NCBI RefSeq assembly: GCF_000428585.1
Contig: NZ_AUAF01000034.1
Location: 1 to 44,144, forward strand
DNA: 44,144 nucleotides
Direction of reading: 5' to 3'
Source of the DNA: Zooshikella ganghwensis DSM 15267
Lineage (GTDB): Bacteria; Pseudomonadota; Gammaproteobacteria; Pseudomonadales; Zooshikellaceae
Under the pieces are notes generated by a model. The model was not told where the DNA came from and did not search any database. It saw only the letters and a list, made by a program, of their open reading frames with translations. Of this stretch, positions 33,660-42,351 are shown in pieces (the stretch's first letter is position 1; the number at the start of each line of letters is the position of its first letter). A program made the translations under genes and the position numbers.

Positions 33660-34247
33660 CTAAGGAAATAAATGCCCTAATTTTCCAGCCTTTACCGCTA
33701 AATATCGTTCGTTATGTGGGTTTTGACCAGTCTGTAAGGGAATACGCTCAACAACCTCTACTCCTTGCTGCTCCAGCGCTTGGACTTTTCGGGGGTTATT
33801 TGTTAATAAACGAACCTGTGAAACACCCAAATGGCTTAACATGGCTTTACACATATCATACTTGCGCAAGTCAGCTGCAAAGCCTAGGCGCTCATTGGCT
33901 TCTACAGTATCAGCGCCACCATCTTGCAGCTCATACGCTTTTATTTTGTTTAGCAAACCAATACCACGACCTTCCTGTCGAAGATAAAGCAACAATCCTC
34001 TGCCATTTTCAGCAATGGTTTGTAAAGCAGTCTGCAACTGAGCACCACAATCACATCGCAAACTAAACAGTGCATCACCTGTAAGACACTCTGAATGTAC
34101 CCTCATTAGCACAGGCTTCTCAGATGAAATATCTCCCATTGATAAGGCGACATGCTCTTTTCCTGTATGCTCATCTGCAAAACCATGGAGTGTAAATATG
34201 CCAAATGGTGTGGGTAATTGGGATGCAGCAACAAATGATACGGTCAC
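33660..34247 (-). CDS. ribA: GTP cyclohydrolase II
   Basis: 195 residues. It opens GTP to 2,5-diamino-6-ribosylamino-pyrimidinone phosphate plus formate, the first committed riboflavin step. The zinc site is intact: Cys in [20 protein letters not shown] (C-x10-C-x-C). The catalytic [13 protein letters not shown] follows, and then [18 protein letters not shown]. It is a stand-alone gene with its own terminator. Because the RibBA at 37863-38978 has lost these cysteines, this is the working enzyme for the step. Confidence 0.97.
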   Translation of the reverse strand: MTVSFVAASQLPTPFGIFTLHGFADEHTGKEHVALSMGDISSEKPVLMRVHSECLTGDALFSLRCDCGAQLQTALQTIAENGRGLLLYLRQEGRGIGLLNKIKAYELQDGGADTVEANERLGFAADLRKYDMCKAMLSHLGVSQVRLLTNNPRKVQALEQQGVEVVERIPLQTGQNPHNERYLAVKAGKLGHLFP

Positions 34248-34447
34248 ACAAGACTCCTAGCTAATTCTTACTGCCTGCAAGCTACAACAACTCATTAAAA
34301 GCCTTTAGTTTCAACTGGAACGTGGCTGCATTATGCTGCTCGGTAGTATACTCCTCTTATTGGGTATACAAGCACTCTGGGTAGCCAAAAATACTCTACA
34401 GTTTCTGTGTATACTTACAGGAAAGAAACGATAATAAAGCGAGACCT

Positions 34448-35098
34448 TTATTTTTCCTCAAGATACATAATGCCATCTTGTTTTATCATTTTCACTTTGT
34501 TTAAAAAGTTTGTGCCCAGTAGTATTTCACGTGGAGAATCACCTTCAATCACCGCCGCTTCAAGGTTATAGTGAGCAATACCTTGCACCTCAACCTTATG
34601 TAACATGACGTTAAATGTTCTTACTGTACCACCCGCAGTGGATGCTGCCGAAAGTGTTCCATGTTTTATGTAGTTAATATTCAGCTTTTTCGCATGTTCA
34701 GAGTTCATTGCAATTAAGCTTGCCCCTGTATCAACCAGCATACGAATGGGCATACCATTAATAGTTCCGTGAGTATAATAGCTTCCATGGTTATCTTTAA
34801 GAATGGAAATACGCTTTTTAACGGGTGCACTAAATCCTTCTGAGTAATCTCTAGAAAGTGGGAACACTTTTTGAACACCGTCAATTTCAAGGGTCGCAGA
34901 AGCTGTATCTGCTGAGATTAAACGAACCCCCTGCTTAGCCGGCTTACCTACTTTCAATAAGTGGCGCTGGCCATTAATATTTACAACTGCAGCACCATTA
35001 TTAAATAAGCCAATAACCTGAACATGAGGAGCAGCCTCTGCTGTAAGCCAGATAAAAAAAACAAAACTGCTAAGCACTTGCCTCAAGACGCGAACCAT
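34448..35098 (-). CDS. Periplasmic retropepsin-like aspartic protease (TIGR02281 type)
   Basis: 216 residues with the ATG at 35098 (AGGAG 5 bases upstream). A signal peptide (VLRQVLSSFVFFIWLTAEAA) is followed by a small N-terminal beta domain, then a single retropepsin fold. The active-site motif is IRMLVDTGASLIAMN, and the second fold marker is REILLGTNFLNKV. The retropepsin fold works as a dimer. Its substrate is unknown. It sits between pgpA and ribA on the same strand but with separate spacing, so it is probably its own transcript. Confidence 0.87.
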   Translation of the reverse strand: MVRVLRQVLSSFVFFIWLTAEAAPHVQVIGLFNNGAAVVNINGQRHLLKVGKPAKQGVRLISADTASATLEIDGVQKVFPLSRDYSEGFSAPVKKRISILKDNHGSYYTHGTINGMPIRMLVDTGASLIAMNSEHAKKLNINYIKHGTLSAASTAGGTVRTFNVMLHKVEVQGIAHYNLEAAVIEGDSPREILLGTNFLNKVKMIKQDGIMYLEEK

Positions 35099-35171
35099 AA
35101 CAACTCCTGACTGCACTACCTTTTTGATTATAGTTGACTGTTACCACTCAGCACGACGCCTGAAAATATGA

Positions 35172-35651
35172 TTACCCAAAAAGCAAAACCAATAGCTGAG
35201 CTGTACACAATCCCATTACCCCAGCCATTACATCATCTAGCATGATGCCTAACCCTCCGTGAACATGCTTATCGACCCAGCGAATAGGCCATGGCTTAAT
35301 GATGTCAAATATTCTAAATAAAATGACGCCTATCAAAACCCAAAACCAGTGGCTGGGTATCGCAAATAAGGTTATCCATAATCCAACAAACTCATCCCAA
35401 ACAATTCCTGGGTGATCATGCACCCCCAGTTTGGCTGAAGCGATTCCACATAGCCAAATACCCAATACCGCAGCCAATAAAACAACAACTGCATAGCTAG
35501 CCAAAGGTAATCCCTGAAACAGCCACCAGAAAGGCAACGCCGCTATTGTACCAACAGTGCCAGGCGCTTTTGGTGATAAACCACTGCCCAGACCAAATGC
35601 CAGCCAGAGTCTTGGATCACGTCCTAATGTTGTAGGAGTAACCGCTTTCAT
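35172..35651 (-). CDS. pgpA: Phosphatidylglycerophosphatase A
   Basis: This 159-residue inner-membrane protein removes the phosphate from phosphatidylglycerol-phosphate. Motifs are GSGLSPKAPGTVGTIAALPF near residues 21-40, the acidic DHPGIVWDEFVGLWITL, and HGGLGIMLDDVMAGVMG near the C-terminus. AGGAG is 8 bases before the ATG. It normally overlaps or closely follows thiL; here a 140-bp repeat element separates the two. Confidence 0.95.
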   Translation of the reverse strand: MKAVTPTTLGRDPRLWLAFGLGSGLSPKAPGTVGTIAALPFWWLFQGLPLASYAVVVLLAAVLGIWLCGIASAKLGVHDHPGIVWDEFVGLWITLFAIPSHWFWVLIGVILFRIFDIIKPWPIRWVDKHVHGGLGIMLDDVMAGVMGLCTAQLLVLLFG

Positions 35652-35693
35652 ATCTCTGTAACTCCTTAATGCAGATTTATACCTTTGCCTTTA

Positions 35694-35833
35694 GAGGCTG
35701 TCGCAAAACTACTGCGCTTGCAAATACTGCGTTAAAAATCGGCTCAAAGTACTCATTTATTAAGTATAAACTCCGCCTTTTCGCCGATTTTTGCCTTGTC
35801 TTTGCTTCGCTCATAACCTTTTGCGACACCCTC
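35694..35833. repeat. 140-bp MITE-like element between thiL and pgpA
   Basis: Terminal inverted repeats GAGGCTGTCGCAAAA (35694-35708) and TTTTGCGACACCCTC (35819-35833) match at 14 of 15 positions. TTTA is present on both sides (35690-35693, 35834-35837), as a target duplication would leave. An inner dyad AAAAATCGGC/GCCGATTTTT (35734-35743, 35783-35792) gives a fold-back structure. It has no coding capacity. It resembles dispersed repeats I recall from other marine gammaproteobacteria. Confidence 0.85.
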
Positions 35834-35852
35834 TTTAATTAAGAGAGAAGCG

Positions 35853-36830
35853 TTAATTGAAATGTTGATAACCCTGCTGGGAAATGCTCACAGGCTGGCC
35901 TGATGTTGTGAAAACACCTGGTGTCTCGATGATTTGCCCGATACGCGATACTGGGCAGAGGGGTGATAAGGAATGAGTGATATCTCCAGCGAGATGTGGA
36001 GGCGCAGTAAAGCAAAGCTCATAGTCATCCCCGCCTGTAAGCATTATTTGTTGCTGCTTTTCAAGCTCTGGCAACAGCTGTTGTAAAGCCTGAGAGGCAG
36101 GTAAAGATGAGAAGTCTAACTGAGCCCCTACCTGGCTCATTGTTAATATATGGCCTAAGTCAGCCAGTAGCCCATCGGAAATATCAATTGCACACCGACA
36201 ACCCAGCGCTACAGCTTTTTGCGCCTCAACCACCCTGGGCGTTGGGAAATAATAACGATTCCACAATGTTCGCAGGTTTTCGTCAGTAGGCTTTTCCTCT
36301 AAGCCCTGTTGCAGATAGGGTAACCAGGCTGCCGCATCACCCAATGTACCTGTAACCCAGATGTCATCTCCGGGTTTCGCACACTGTCGGGATAACCATT
36401 TTTCTTTTTTAACTAAACCATGAACTTGAAGCGTAATGGTTAGTGGGCCTCGCGTAGTGTCCCCACCAATCAGTGAAATGCCCACTTTCTGGGCCAACGT
36501 TTGCAAACCTTCAGCAAAGCCTGCTAGCCAGTCAGAATTCGCTTCAGGTAGCGTCAAACCCAAGGTAAACCAAGCAGGTTCTGCCCCCATAGCCGCCAGG
36601 TCACTTACTGTAACAGCCAAAGCTCGATAACCGATCAACTCAGGTGAAGCCACTGCAGGAAAGTGAACATCAGCAACCAGTGTATCCATTGAAACCACCA
36701 GCTGATACCCTTCAGGCACAGACATAACGGCACAATCATCACCAATCCCTAACTGAGGAGACCATGGCCCGGCATTTGCCAAGCCTGGTTGCTGAAAATA
36801 TCGCGCAATCAAGCCAAACTCAGATAACAC
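35853..36830 (-). CDS. thiL: Thiamine-monophosphate kinase
   Basis: 325 residues, GTG start at 36830. It phosphorylates thiamine phosphate to the active diphosphate with ATP. Motifs are GIGDDCAVM near residue 27, VSMDTLVADVHF, GYRALAVTVSDLAAMGAEP, GGDTTRGPLTITLQVHG and CAIDISDGLLADLGHI. TGGDDYELCFT comes near residue 265. It starts 3 bases after nusB ends, so it is coupled. Its product is the cofactor for Dxs in the same region. Confidence 0.96.
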   Translation of the reverse strand: MLSEFGLIARYFQQPGLANAGPWSPQLGIGDDCAVMSVPEGYQLVVSMDTLVADVHFPAVASPELIGYRALAVTVSDLAAMGAEPAWFTLGLTLPEANSDWLAGFAEGLQTLAQKVGISLIGGDTTRGPLTITLQVHGLVKKEKWLSRQCAKPGDDIWVTGTLGDAAAWLPYLQQGLEEKPTDENLRTLWNRYYFPTPRVVEAQKAVALGCRCAIDISDGLLADLGHILTMSQVGAQLDFSSLPASQALQQLLPELEKQQQIMLTGGDDYELCFTAPPHLAGDITHSLSPLCPVSRIGQIIETPGVFTTSGQPVSISQQGYQHFN

Positions 36831-36833
36831 CCG

Positions 36834-37310
36834 TTACTTGCCTCGCAGTGCACGCATTTCTTCCATTCGCGCTCTAGCAGCTACCTTATCCAAAATACCA
36901 TTGACATAACGGTGGCTTTCTTCAGCACCATAGCGCTTTGCAAGTTCAATGGATTCGTTGATGACGACCTTGTAGGGCACATCTAAACGAAACATTAACT
37001 CAAACGTTCCTATCCTTAGTGTTGTCAGCTCAATAGGATCTAACTCGTCAAAATTTCTATCCAAAAAAGGCTCAAATCCATCCTGAACTACTTTTAAATT
37101 ACATGGTATTCCATGCAGCAGCTCAGAAAAATAGCCAAGATCAACTTTCGACATATCATAGTCAGTACGGAACTGCGCATCGATATCTGTCAAACTGGCC
37201 CCCGCCATATGCCATTGATATAAGGCTTGTAGCGCGTATTGACGAGCCCTTCTCCGCTCAGAAGGTTTTGGCTTGGCCGCATTGTTTGGATTAGAAACTG
37301 TATCGTTCAC
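36834..37310 (-). CDS. nusB: Transcription antitermination factor NusB
   Basis: 158 residues, all-helical. NusB binds boxA RNA with NusE (S10) to allow rRNA antitermination. Family motifs: RRRARQYALQALYQW near the N-terminus, a central FDELDPIELTTLRIGTFEL, and ELAKRYGAEESHRYVNGILD at the C-terminus. It begins with GTG directly after the ribH TAA (no gap), so translation is coupled. It is embedded in the riboflavin operon as is usual in this group. Confidence 0.96.
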   Translation of the reverse strand: MNDTVSNPNNAAKPKPSERRRARQYALQALYQWHMAGASLTDIDAQFRTDYDMSKVDLGYFSELLHGIPCNLKVVQDGFEPFLDRNFDELDPIELTTLRIGTFELMFRLDVPYKVVINESIELAKRYGAEESHRYVNGILDKVAARARMEEMRALRGK

Positions 37311-37787
37311 TTAAGACCCCAGCTGATTAAGTAAGCTAACCATCTCGAATGCAGTCATTGCTGCTTCTTCACCTTTATTACCAGCCTTGGTTCCAGATCG
37401 CTCGATAGCCTGTTCAATACTATCAACGGTTAACACGCCAAATGTCACTGGCAGTTCTGCCTCTAGTGACACAACTCCCAGTCCTTTTGCACATTCCCCG
37501 GCAACATAATCAAAGTGTGGTGTACCACCACGAATAACTGCTCCTAGTGCAATTATGGCATCATATTTACCTGAGTTGGCAGCTTTCTTCACAACCAAAG
37601 GCATCTCAAAAGCACCAGGGCAGCGAATAACAGTAATATGATCTTTCGCAACCCCATGACGCAGGAGGGCATCCAAAGCACCTTGCAACAAGCTTTCTAC
37701 AACAAAGGCGTTCCAGCGTGTTACAACAATTGCATATCTCCCATCGTTAGGTGTTAACACCCCTTCGAGGGTTGTTATGTCTGACAT
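37311..37787 (-). CDS. ribH: 6,7-dimethyl-8-ribityllumazine synthase
   Basis: 158 residues. It condenses the pyrimidine from RibD with dihydroxybutanone phosphate from RibB to make lumazine, and forms icosahedral or pentameric shells. Motifs are [19 protein letters not shown] near residue 22, [35 protein letters not shown] with the catalytic His, and [20 protein letters not shown]. Ribosome site AGGA 5 bases before the ATG. Confidence 0.97.
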   Translation of the reverse strand: MSDITTLEGVLTPNDGRYAIVVTRWNAFVVESLLQGALDALLRHGVAKDHITVIRCPGAFEMPLVVKKAANSGKYDAIIALGAVIRGGTPHFDYVAGECAKGLGVVSLEAELPVTFGVLTVDSIEQAIERSGTKAGNKGEEAAMTAFEMVSLLNQLGS

Positions 37788-37862
37788 AGTTTCCTCGTAA
37801 ACAAAGACGACGTATATCGCTTAACCAATGATGTCACACTCTATCCATTCGTTTTTGATAGA

Positions 37863-38978
37863 TTAAGTGCAACTAATATATTCCACAATTTCCAAGTCAA
37901 ACCCAGAAATTGCACTAAATTTTATGGGTGAGCTCATTAGGCGCATTTTAGTTACACCCAATAGGCGTAAAATCTGTGAGCCTGTGCCTACAGTCAAATA
38001 GGCGCCACTACTATTAAATGCAGGATTTCTTGGCCCTTTTTTATCTGGATAAAAGAAGCGTTGCATACTTCCAGCAAAGTCAATGGTTTGCTCAGAGTCT
38101 AAAAGAACAACAACCCCTCTACCCTCTTCTGCAACTACTTTCAACGCTCTTTGAAACGTCCAACGTGGGGACTCAGCTTTTTGGGCCCCTAGCAAATCCC
38201 GGAAAGCATCCGCTACATGAACACGCACTAAAACAGGTTCATCGGTACTCACATCACCTTTGACCAAGGCAAGGTGAGTTTGATCTTGAACCGTATCGTG
38301 GAAAACCACCAACTCAAACTCGCCAAACTCAGTAAGCACTGGCTGTCGTTGTGTCTCGACAACGGTCTTTTCATGTAAAATTCGATACTGGATTAGCTCA
38401 GCGATCGTACCAATTTTCAGCTGGTGCTTTTCTGCAAAAAGCTCCAGGTCAGGGCGACGCGCCATAGTACCATCTTCGTTCATAATTTCCACAATCACTG
38501 CTGCTGGAGTCAGTCCTGCTAGCCGGGCCAAATCACAACCCGCTTCAGTATGACCTGCACGACTGAGCACACCCCCAGGTTGGGCGCGCAATGGGAAAAT
38601 ATGCCCAGGCTGAACGATATCCTCTGGCTTAGCATTTGGGTCAACGGCCACTTGAATTGTTCTAGCCCGATCAGCTGCTGAAATACCTGTTGTTACTCCC
38701 TCAGCGGCTTCAATGGATACTGTAAAATGGGTCCCAAAAGGTGTTTTATTGGCTGGTACCATAGGCGTCAAGCCCAGGTAGTCACAGCGTTCAGTCGTCA
38801 TAGGTAAACAAACCAAACCGCGTGCATGGGTTACCATAAAGTTGACTGCTTCGGGTGTCACTAAATCAGCCGCCATAATTAAATCACCTTCATTTTCCCG
38901 GTCTTCATCATCCATCAAGATGATCATTTTTCCTAATCGAAGATCTTCAAGAAGCTCAGGGATGGTATTTAATTTCAT
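37863..38978 (-). CDS. ribBA: 3,4-dihydroxy-2-butanone-4-phosphate synthase with degenerate GTP cyclohydrolase II domain
   Basis: 371 residues. Residues 1-200 form an intact RibB domain that converts ribulose-5-phosphate to dihydroxybutanone phosphate. Its motifs are [41 protein letters not shown] and [17 protein letters not shown]. Residues 205-371 follow the GTP-cyclohydrolase II layout, but the zinc cysteines are absent ([14 protein letters not shown] in place of HSEC-LTGD-...-CDCG), so that half should be inactive. This form is known from pseudomonads. AGGAG is 5 bases before the ATG. Confidence 0.95.
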   Translation of the reverse strand: MKLNTIPELLEDLRLGKMIILMDDEDRENEGDLIMAADLVTPEAVNFMVTHARGLVCLPMTTERCDYLGLTPMVPANKTPFGTHFTVSIEAAEGVTTGISAADRARTIQVAVDPNAKPEDIVQPGHIFPLRAQPGGVLSRAGHTEAGCDLARLAGLTPAAVIVEIMNEDGTMARRPDLELFAEKHQLKIGTIAELIQYRILHEKTVVETQRQPVLTEFGEFELVVFHDTVQDQTHLALVKGDVSTDEPVLVRVHVADAFRDLLGAQKAESPRWTFQRALKVVAEEGRGVVVLLDSEQTIDFAGSMQRFFYPDKKGPRNPAFNSSGAYLTVGTGSQILRLLGVTKMRLMSSPIKFSAISGFDLEIVEYISCT

Positions 38979-39006
38979 GGCTACTCCTAAACAGTCACGG
39001 CACTAT

Positions 39007-39062
39007 TATTGAGTTTTTACTGAAGTATTGAGTTTTTATTTAATACTGAGTTTTTAGTTAAT
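39007..39062. repeat. Three near-tandem GAGTTTTTA repeats in the ribBA leader
   Basis: GAGTTTTTA at 39011-39019, 39030-39038 and 39048-39056, with similar flanks (TATT/TACT before, AT-rich after), period 18-19 bases. They lie upstream of ribBA on the minus strand (as TAAAAACTC). No FMN riboswitch core was found here. Confidence 0.5.
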
Positions 39063-39130
39063 TTTATCGTTACAAATTACATTAAACAGGGCCAGCGAAA
39101 ATAAGCGCTTTACGATAATTTTTTTGCCAG

Positions 39131-39808
39131 CTATCGCTTTCTTGGCGTTAAAAAACCATGTTCAGCTAAAAAATCAGAAGTGATTGAAGATGATGGCGTA
39201 TCCGGCTCTGCAGCTTTATCGCCTAACAGTAAACGTTCAAGGTGTCTGGCAATAATATCAACTTCAAGGTTTACCTTATGTCCTAATCGATAGTACTGAA
39301 TAATCGTTTCGTTAATGGTGTGGGGTACAATATTGAGTTCAAACCAACTGCCGTTTACTCGATTCACCGTTAAACTTGTACCATCAACGGTGATTGAGCC
39401 TTTTGCAGCAATATATTTTGCCAATCCTTTAGGCGCTACAATGCCTAAACGCCAAGAACGACCTTCCACCTTCAATGTATTGACTTCACCTACTCCATCA
39501 ACATGACCACTGACGATATGTCCACCAAGATGGGAAGTTGGCATTAATGCTTGTTCAAGATTAACCTTTTTGCCCACTTGCCAGAATGCTACTGTCGTGC
39601 AATCCAACGTTTCTTTAGAGACGTCCGCCCAAAAACCTTTGTCAGTAATTTTCGTTACAGTTAAACAAACACCATTGGTAGCAATACTATCCCCTAGAGC
39701 CACAACACTCATATCAAATGAGCCAGCCTCAATTTGAAGGGAAACATCATGGTTGTGTGGTTGAACCTTAAGAATTTGGCCAACTGCTTGAACAATACCT
39801 GTGAACAT
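39131..39808 (-). CDS. ribE: Riboflavin synthase, alpha subunit
   Basis: 225 residues. It dismutates two lumazines to riboflavin, the last step. There are two similar barrel halves. The N-terminal MFTGIVQAVGQI starts the first; NGVCLTVTKI ends its core. LGGHIVSGHVDGVGEV opens the second, followed by IAPKGLAKYIAAKGSITVDG and TSLTVNRV. The C-terminal extension (about 200-225) is polar and probably flexible. AGG is 7 bases upstream. This gene is called ribC or ribE depending on the naming scheme. Confidence 0.96.
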   Translation of the reverse strand: MFTGIVQAVGQILKVQPHNHDVSLQIEAGSFDMSVVALGDSIATNGVCLTVTKITDKGFWADVSKETLDCTTVAFWQVGKKVNLEQALMPTSHLGGHIVSGHVDGVGEVNTLKVEGRSWRLGIVAPKGLAKYIAAKGSITVDGTSLTVNRVNGSWFELNIVPHTINETIIQYYRLGHKVNLEVDIIARHLERLLLGDKAAEPDTPSSSITSDFLAEHGFLTPRKR

Positions 39809-39905
39809 AAAATTGCCTATCAGAACCGCCAGCTATTTTTAGTGGGGTATCAAAAACACCACGCATATACTGCACTCAGCTTATCAAACAGCGCTATTAA
39901 CCAGG

Positions 39906-41039
39906 TTATTCATAAGCAGGGTATGCAATCAACCGCCAATCATCGCCCACTTGTCGCCAATCAGCAATCTTAAGTTTGACTTTATCAAGCATGGAATTCC
40001 AGTGGGGGGTATAGAAAACAGGTCGTGTTTGACTCCCCATTAATACAGGTGCGGTATAAATGACCAGCTCATCAATTAATTGCTCTGCCAAAAATGCACC
40101 CGCCAGCCTCGCTCCTGCTTCAAGCAAAACATCATTAATTTCTGCTTGTGCGAGTTTTTTCAGCACTGCGGTCAGGTTAATCTTCTCTGAGCTGTCATGT
40201 TCCATTTCCCAAAGCTCAATACCTTTCTCTCTCAAAGCGCGTTGTTGATCAATCGCAACTCCTGGGGAGTGCACAATAATAACTTTTCCTTTGGTATGAA
40301 GCAGCCTTGCCGTCAAGGGAATTCGCAACTGACTATCAAGAAGCACACGCACAGGGGGGAATTTTTGCTCAGTAATTTCGGGTAACTGTTCCTTAGTCAG
40401 GCGCACATTAAGTGCTGGATCATCAGCCAGCACAGTACCAATACCTGTAATGACTGCAGCACTCTTTGCTCTAAGTTTATGCACATCAACTCTGGCAGCT
40501 GGGCCTGTTATCCACTGGCTTTCACCATTTTCCATGGCGGTAGCACCATCTAAACTCATAGCCGCTTTACAACGTACATAAGGCAAACCCTCACACATAC
40601 GTTTTATAAAACCTGCATTAAGTGCTTTTGCATCTGCTTCAAGCAAACCACAGATGACATCTATACCCGCCGCTTGTAAATACTCTATCCCTTTTCCTGC
40701 CACTAAGGGGTTTGGGTCTTCCATTGCAATAACAACCCGTCTAACACCGGCAGTAATCAGAACATCACTGCAAGGCGGTGTCCTCCCATGATGACTACAA
40801 GGCTCTAAAGTAACATAAACGGTAGCGCCTTTAGCCGCGCCAGCAGGAAGACAATTAAGTGCTTCAAGCTCAGCATGAGGCTCCCCAGCCCGTTTATGCC
40901 AACCTGATGCAATAATCTGCTCATTAATGGTAATTACACAACCTACACGGGGATTGGGATGCGTAGAGTAAGTACCTTTAGCCGCCAGCTGAAGGGCTTT
41001 CGCCATCATGGCCTGATCAAGGGCAGAGACTATCGACAT
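39906..41039 (-). CDS. ribD: Bifunctional deaminase/reductase RibD
   Basis: 377 residues. The N-terminal deaminase domain (about 5-145) has the zinc motif GEPHAELEAL (His/Glu) and CSHHGRTPPCSDVLI (two Cys). The C-terminal reductase domain (about 150-370) has PYVRCKAAMSLDGATAM, SQWITGPAARVDVHKLRA and LLEAGARLAGAFL. It carries out the second and third riboflavin steps with NADPH. It follows nrdR by 3 bases. Confidence 0.97.
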   Translation of the reverse strand: MSIVSALDQAMMAKALQLAAKGTYSTHPNPRVGCVITINEQIIASGWHKRAGEPHAELEALNCLPAGAAKGATVYVTLEPCSHHGRTPPCSDVLITAGVRRVVIAMEDPNPLVAGKGIEYLQAAGIDVICGLLEADAKALNAGFIKRMCEGLPYVRCKAAMSLDGATAMENGESQWITGPAARVDVHKLRAKSAAVITGIGTVLADDPALNVRLTKEQLPEITEQKFPPVRVLLDSQLRIPLTARLLHTKGKVIIVHSPGVAIDQQRALREKGIELWEMEHDSSEKINLTAVLKKLAQAEINDVLLEAGARLAGAFLAEQLIDELVIYTAPVLMGSQTRPVFYTPHWNSMLDKVKLKIADWRQVGDDWRLIAYPAYE

Positions 41040-41042
41040 AAC

Positions 41043-41534
41043 TTACTGTTCTGAAGATTTCAAATGATCAGTTGAATGCTGAGGCTCTTTTTCCAAACGG
41101 TCAATTTCTTCACGAAACTCATTAAGATCTTTAAAGCGCCGATAAACCGATGCAAAGCGAATATAAGCTACTTCATCCAGCTTTTGTAACTCGCGCATCA
41201 CCAGCTCTCCTACAATCAGAGACTCTACCTCCCGATCACCGCAGGCACGTAGATTATGCATAATGCGATTGATGGCTTCTTCAATCTTTTCAACACTTAC
41301 AGGACGCTTTTCCAACGAACGCAGCATACCTGCACGAAGTTTATCTTCATCAAAAGGCTCACGACTACCATCTTGCTTTATTAGTCTTGGCATGACTAAC
41401 TCAGCCGTTTCATAAGTCGTGAAACGCTCAGTACATGATAGACATTCACGACGACGCCTGACCTGTATACCGTCGGCAACGAGTCGTGAATCAATGACTT
41501 TGGTGTCTTTAGCACCACAAAAAGGACAATGCAT
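41043..41534 (-). CDS. nrdR: Transcriptional repressor NrdR
   Basis: 163 residues. NrdR senses ATP/dATP and represses ribonucleotide-reductase genes by binding NrdR boxes. The N-terminal zinc ribbon has [17 protein letters not shown] with C-x2-C and [16 protein letters not shown] with the second pair. The ATP-cone follows (about 49-140): [16 protein letters not shown]-type [19 protein letters not shown]. It is the first gene of the riboflavin operon. No NrdR box pair was noticed in its own upstream region. Confidence 0.97.
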   Translation of the reverse strand: MHCPFCGAKDTKVIDSRLVADGIQVRRRRECLSCTERFTTYETAELVMPRLIKQDGSREPFDEDKLRAGMLRSLEKRPVSVEKIEEAINRIMHNLRACGDREVESLIVGELVMRELQKLDEVAYIRFASVYRRFKDLNEFREEIDRLEKEPQHSTDHLKSSEQ

Positions 41535-41763
41535 GGCTTAACTAAATCCCTGAAACACTATAAAGAGCAAGTCAAGCGCAATCGACAAACCATGGTAATA
41601 GATTTATTTGATGTAGACTGCTGTAATCATAGTACAGATATATTTAACTAACACAAGTTTATTGTCGTAATTTTCTATCCAGCCTAATCCTTTCGGCATA
41701 TTGTCACTTTTCTATGTCACGTTATTTCAATTACCGATGCTTTTTTAAAAGGAGCAGGCAACA

Positions 41764-42225
41764 ATGGCAAAATCACTTGATCAATGGTTTACTGAATACA
41801 GTGCAAGTCACCAACACCCGTTAAACAAAAGAATTCACTTTATTGCTGTACCCACTATTTATGCCACTGTTATTGCTTTACTGTGGTCAATCCCCTTACC
41901 TGAAATACTCACTCCTTTTGCCTGGGCTAACATAGGTACTCTATCCGTACTCTTGATCATCGCTTTTTATTGCACATTATCAGCTAAACTCAGTATTATC
42001 ATGCTGTGTTTTTCCGGAATTATACTTTTAGTGTGTTATTGGCTAACATTGAATAGCCCTTGGCCTCTATGGCTGGTAGCCCTGTCACTCTTTATCTTCA
42101 TGTGGATACTTCAGTTTATTGGCCATGCTGTTGAAGGTAAAAAACCTTCTTTTTTTAAAGATCTACAGTTTCTATTAATTGGACCAGCCTGGGTTATGGC
42201 CTATTTATTTAAAGGGCTAAAGTAA
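41764..42225 (+). CDS. DUF962/Mpo1-like membrane protein
   Basis: 153 residues with four or five hydrophobic helices. Family signatures: SLDQWFTEYSASHQHPLNKRIHFIAVP (seen at residues 4-30, with the conserved H-x-x-x-x-N-x-x-x-H), and a second IGHAVEGKKPSFFKDLQFLL near 118-137. The yeast member Mpo1 is an iron-dependent dioxygenase that shortens 2-hydroxy fatty acids; bacterial members are untested, so the same activity is only possible. AGGAG is 9 bases before the ATG. It stands alone, divergent from nrdR. Confidence 0.88.
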   Translation: MAKSLDQWFTEYSASHQHPLNKRIHFIAVPTIYATVIALLWSIPLPEILTPFAWANIGTLSVLLIIAFYCTLSAKLSIIMLCFSGIILLVCYWLTLNSPWPLWLVALSLFIFMWILQFIGHAVEGKKPSFFKDLQFLLIGPAWVMAYLFKGLK

Positions 42226-42285
42226 AAAAACTAACTGCAATGATCATTAACTTCAGCCTGGTATAACTTAGTTTCTTTTATTGCT

Positions 42286-42340
42286 TATACCCTGATATTA
42301 CCACCCCAGTCGTATCGTGAATAAAGACGCCTGGGGTATA
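42286..42340. terminator. TATACCC-type hairpin between converging genes
   Basis: A 55-base element begins TATACCC (42286-42292) and ends GGGTATA (42334-42340), with an inner stem ACCCCAG/CTGGGGT (42303-42309, 42331-42337). It lies between the stops of the DUF962 and arylamine acetyltransferase genes and may end both transcripts. It shares its ends with the 126-bp repeats. Confidence 0.5.
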
Positions 42341-42351
42341 ATAATGATCTG

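Noticed and set aside
38979-39130. FMN riboswitch upstream of ribBA
   Set aside because: The sequence is AT-rich with simple repeats and lacks the conserved RFN core segments.
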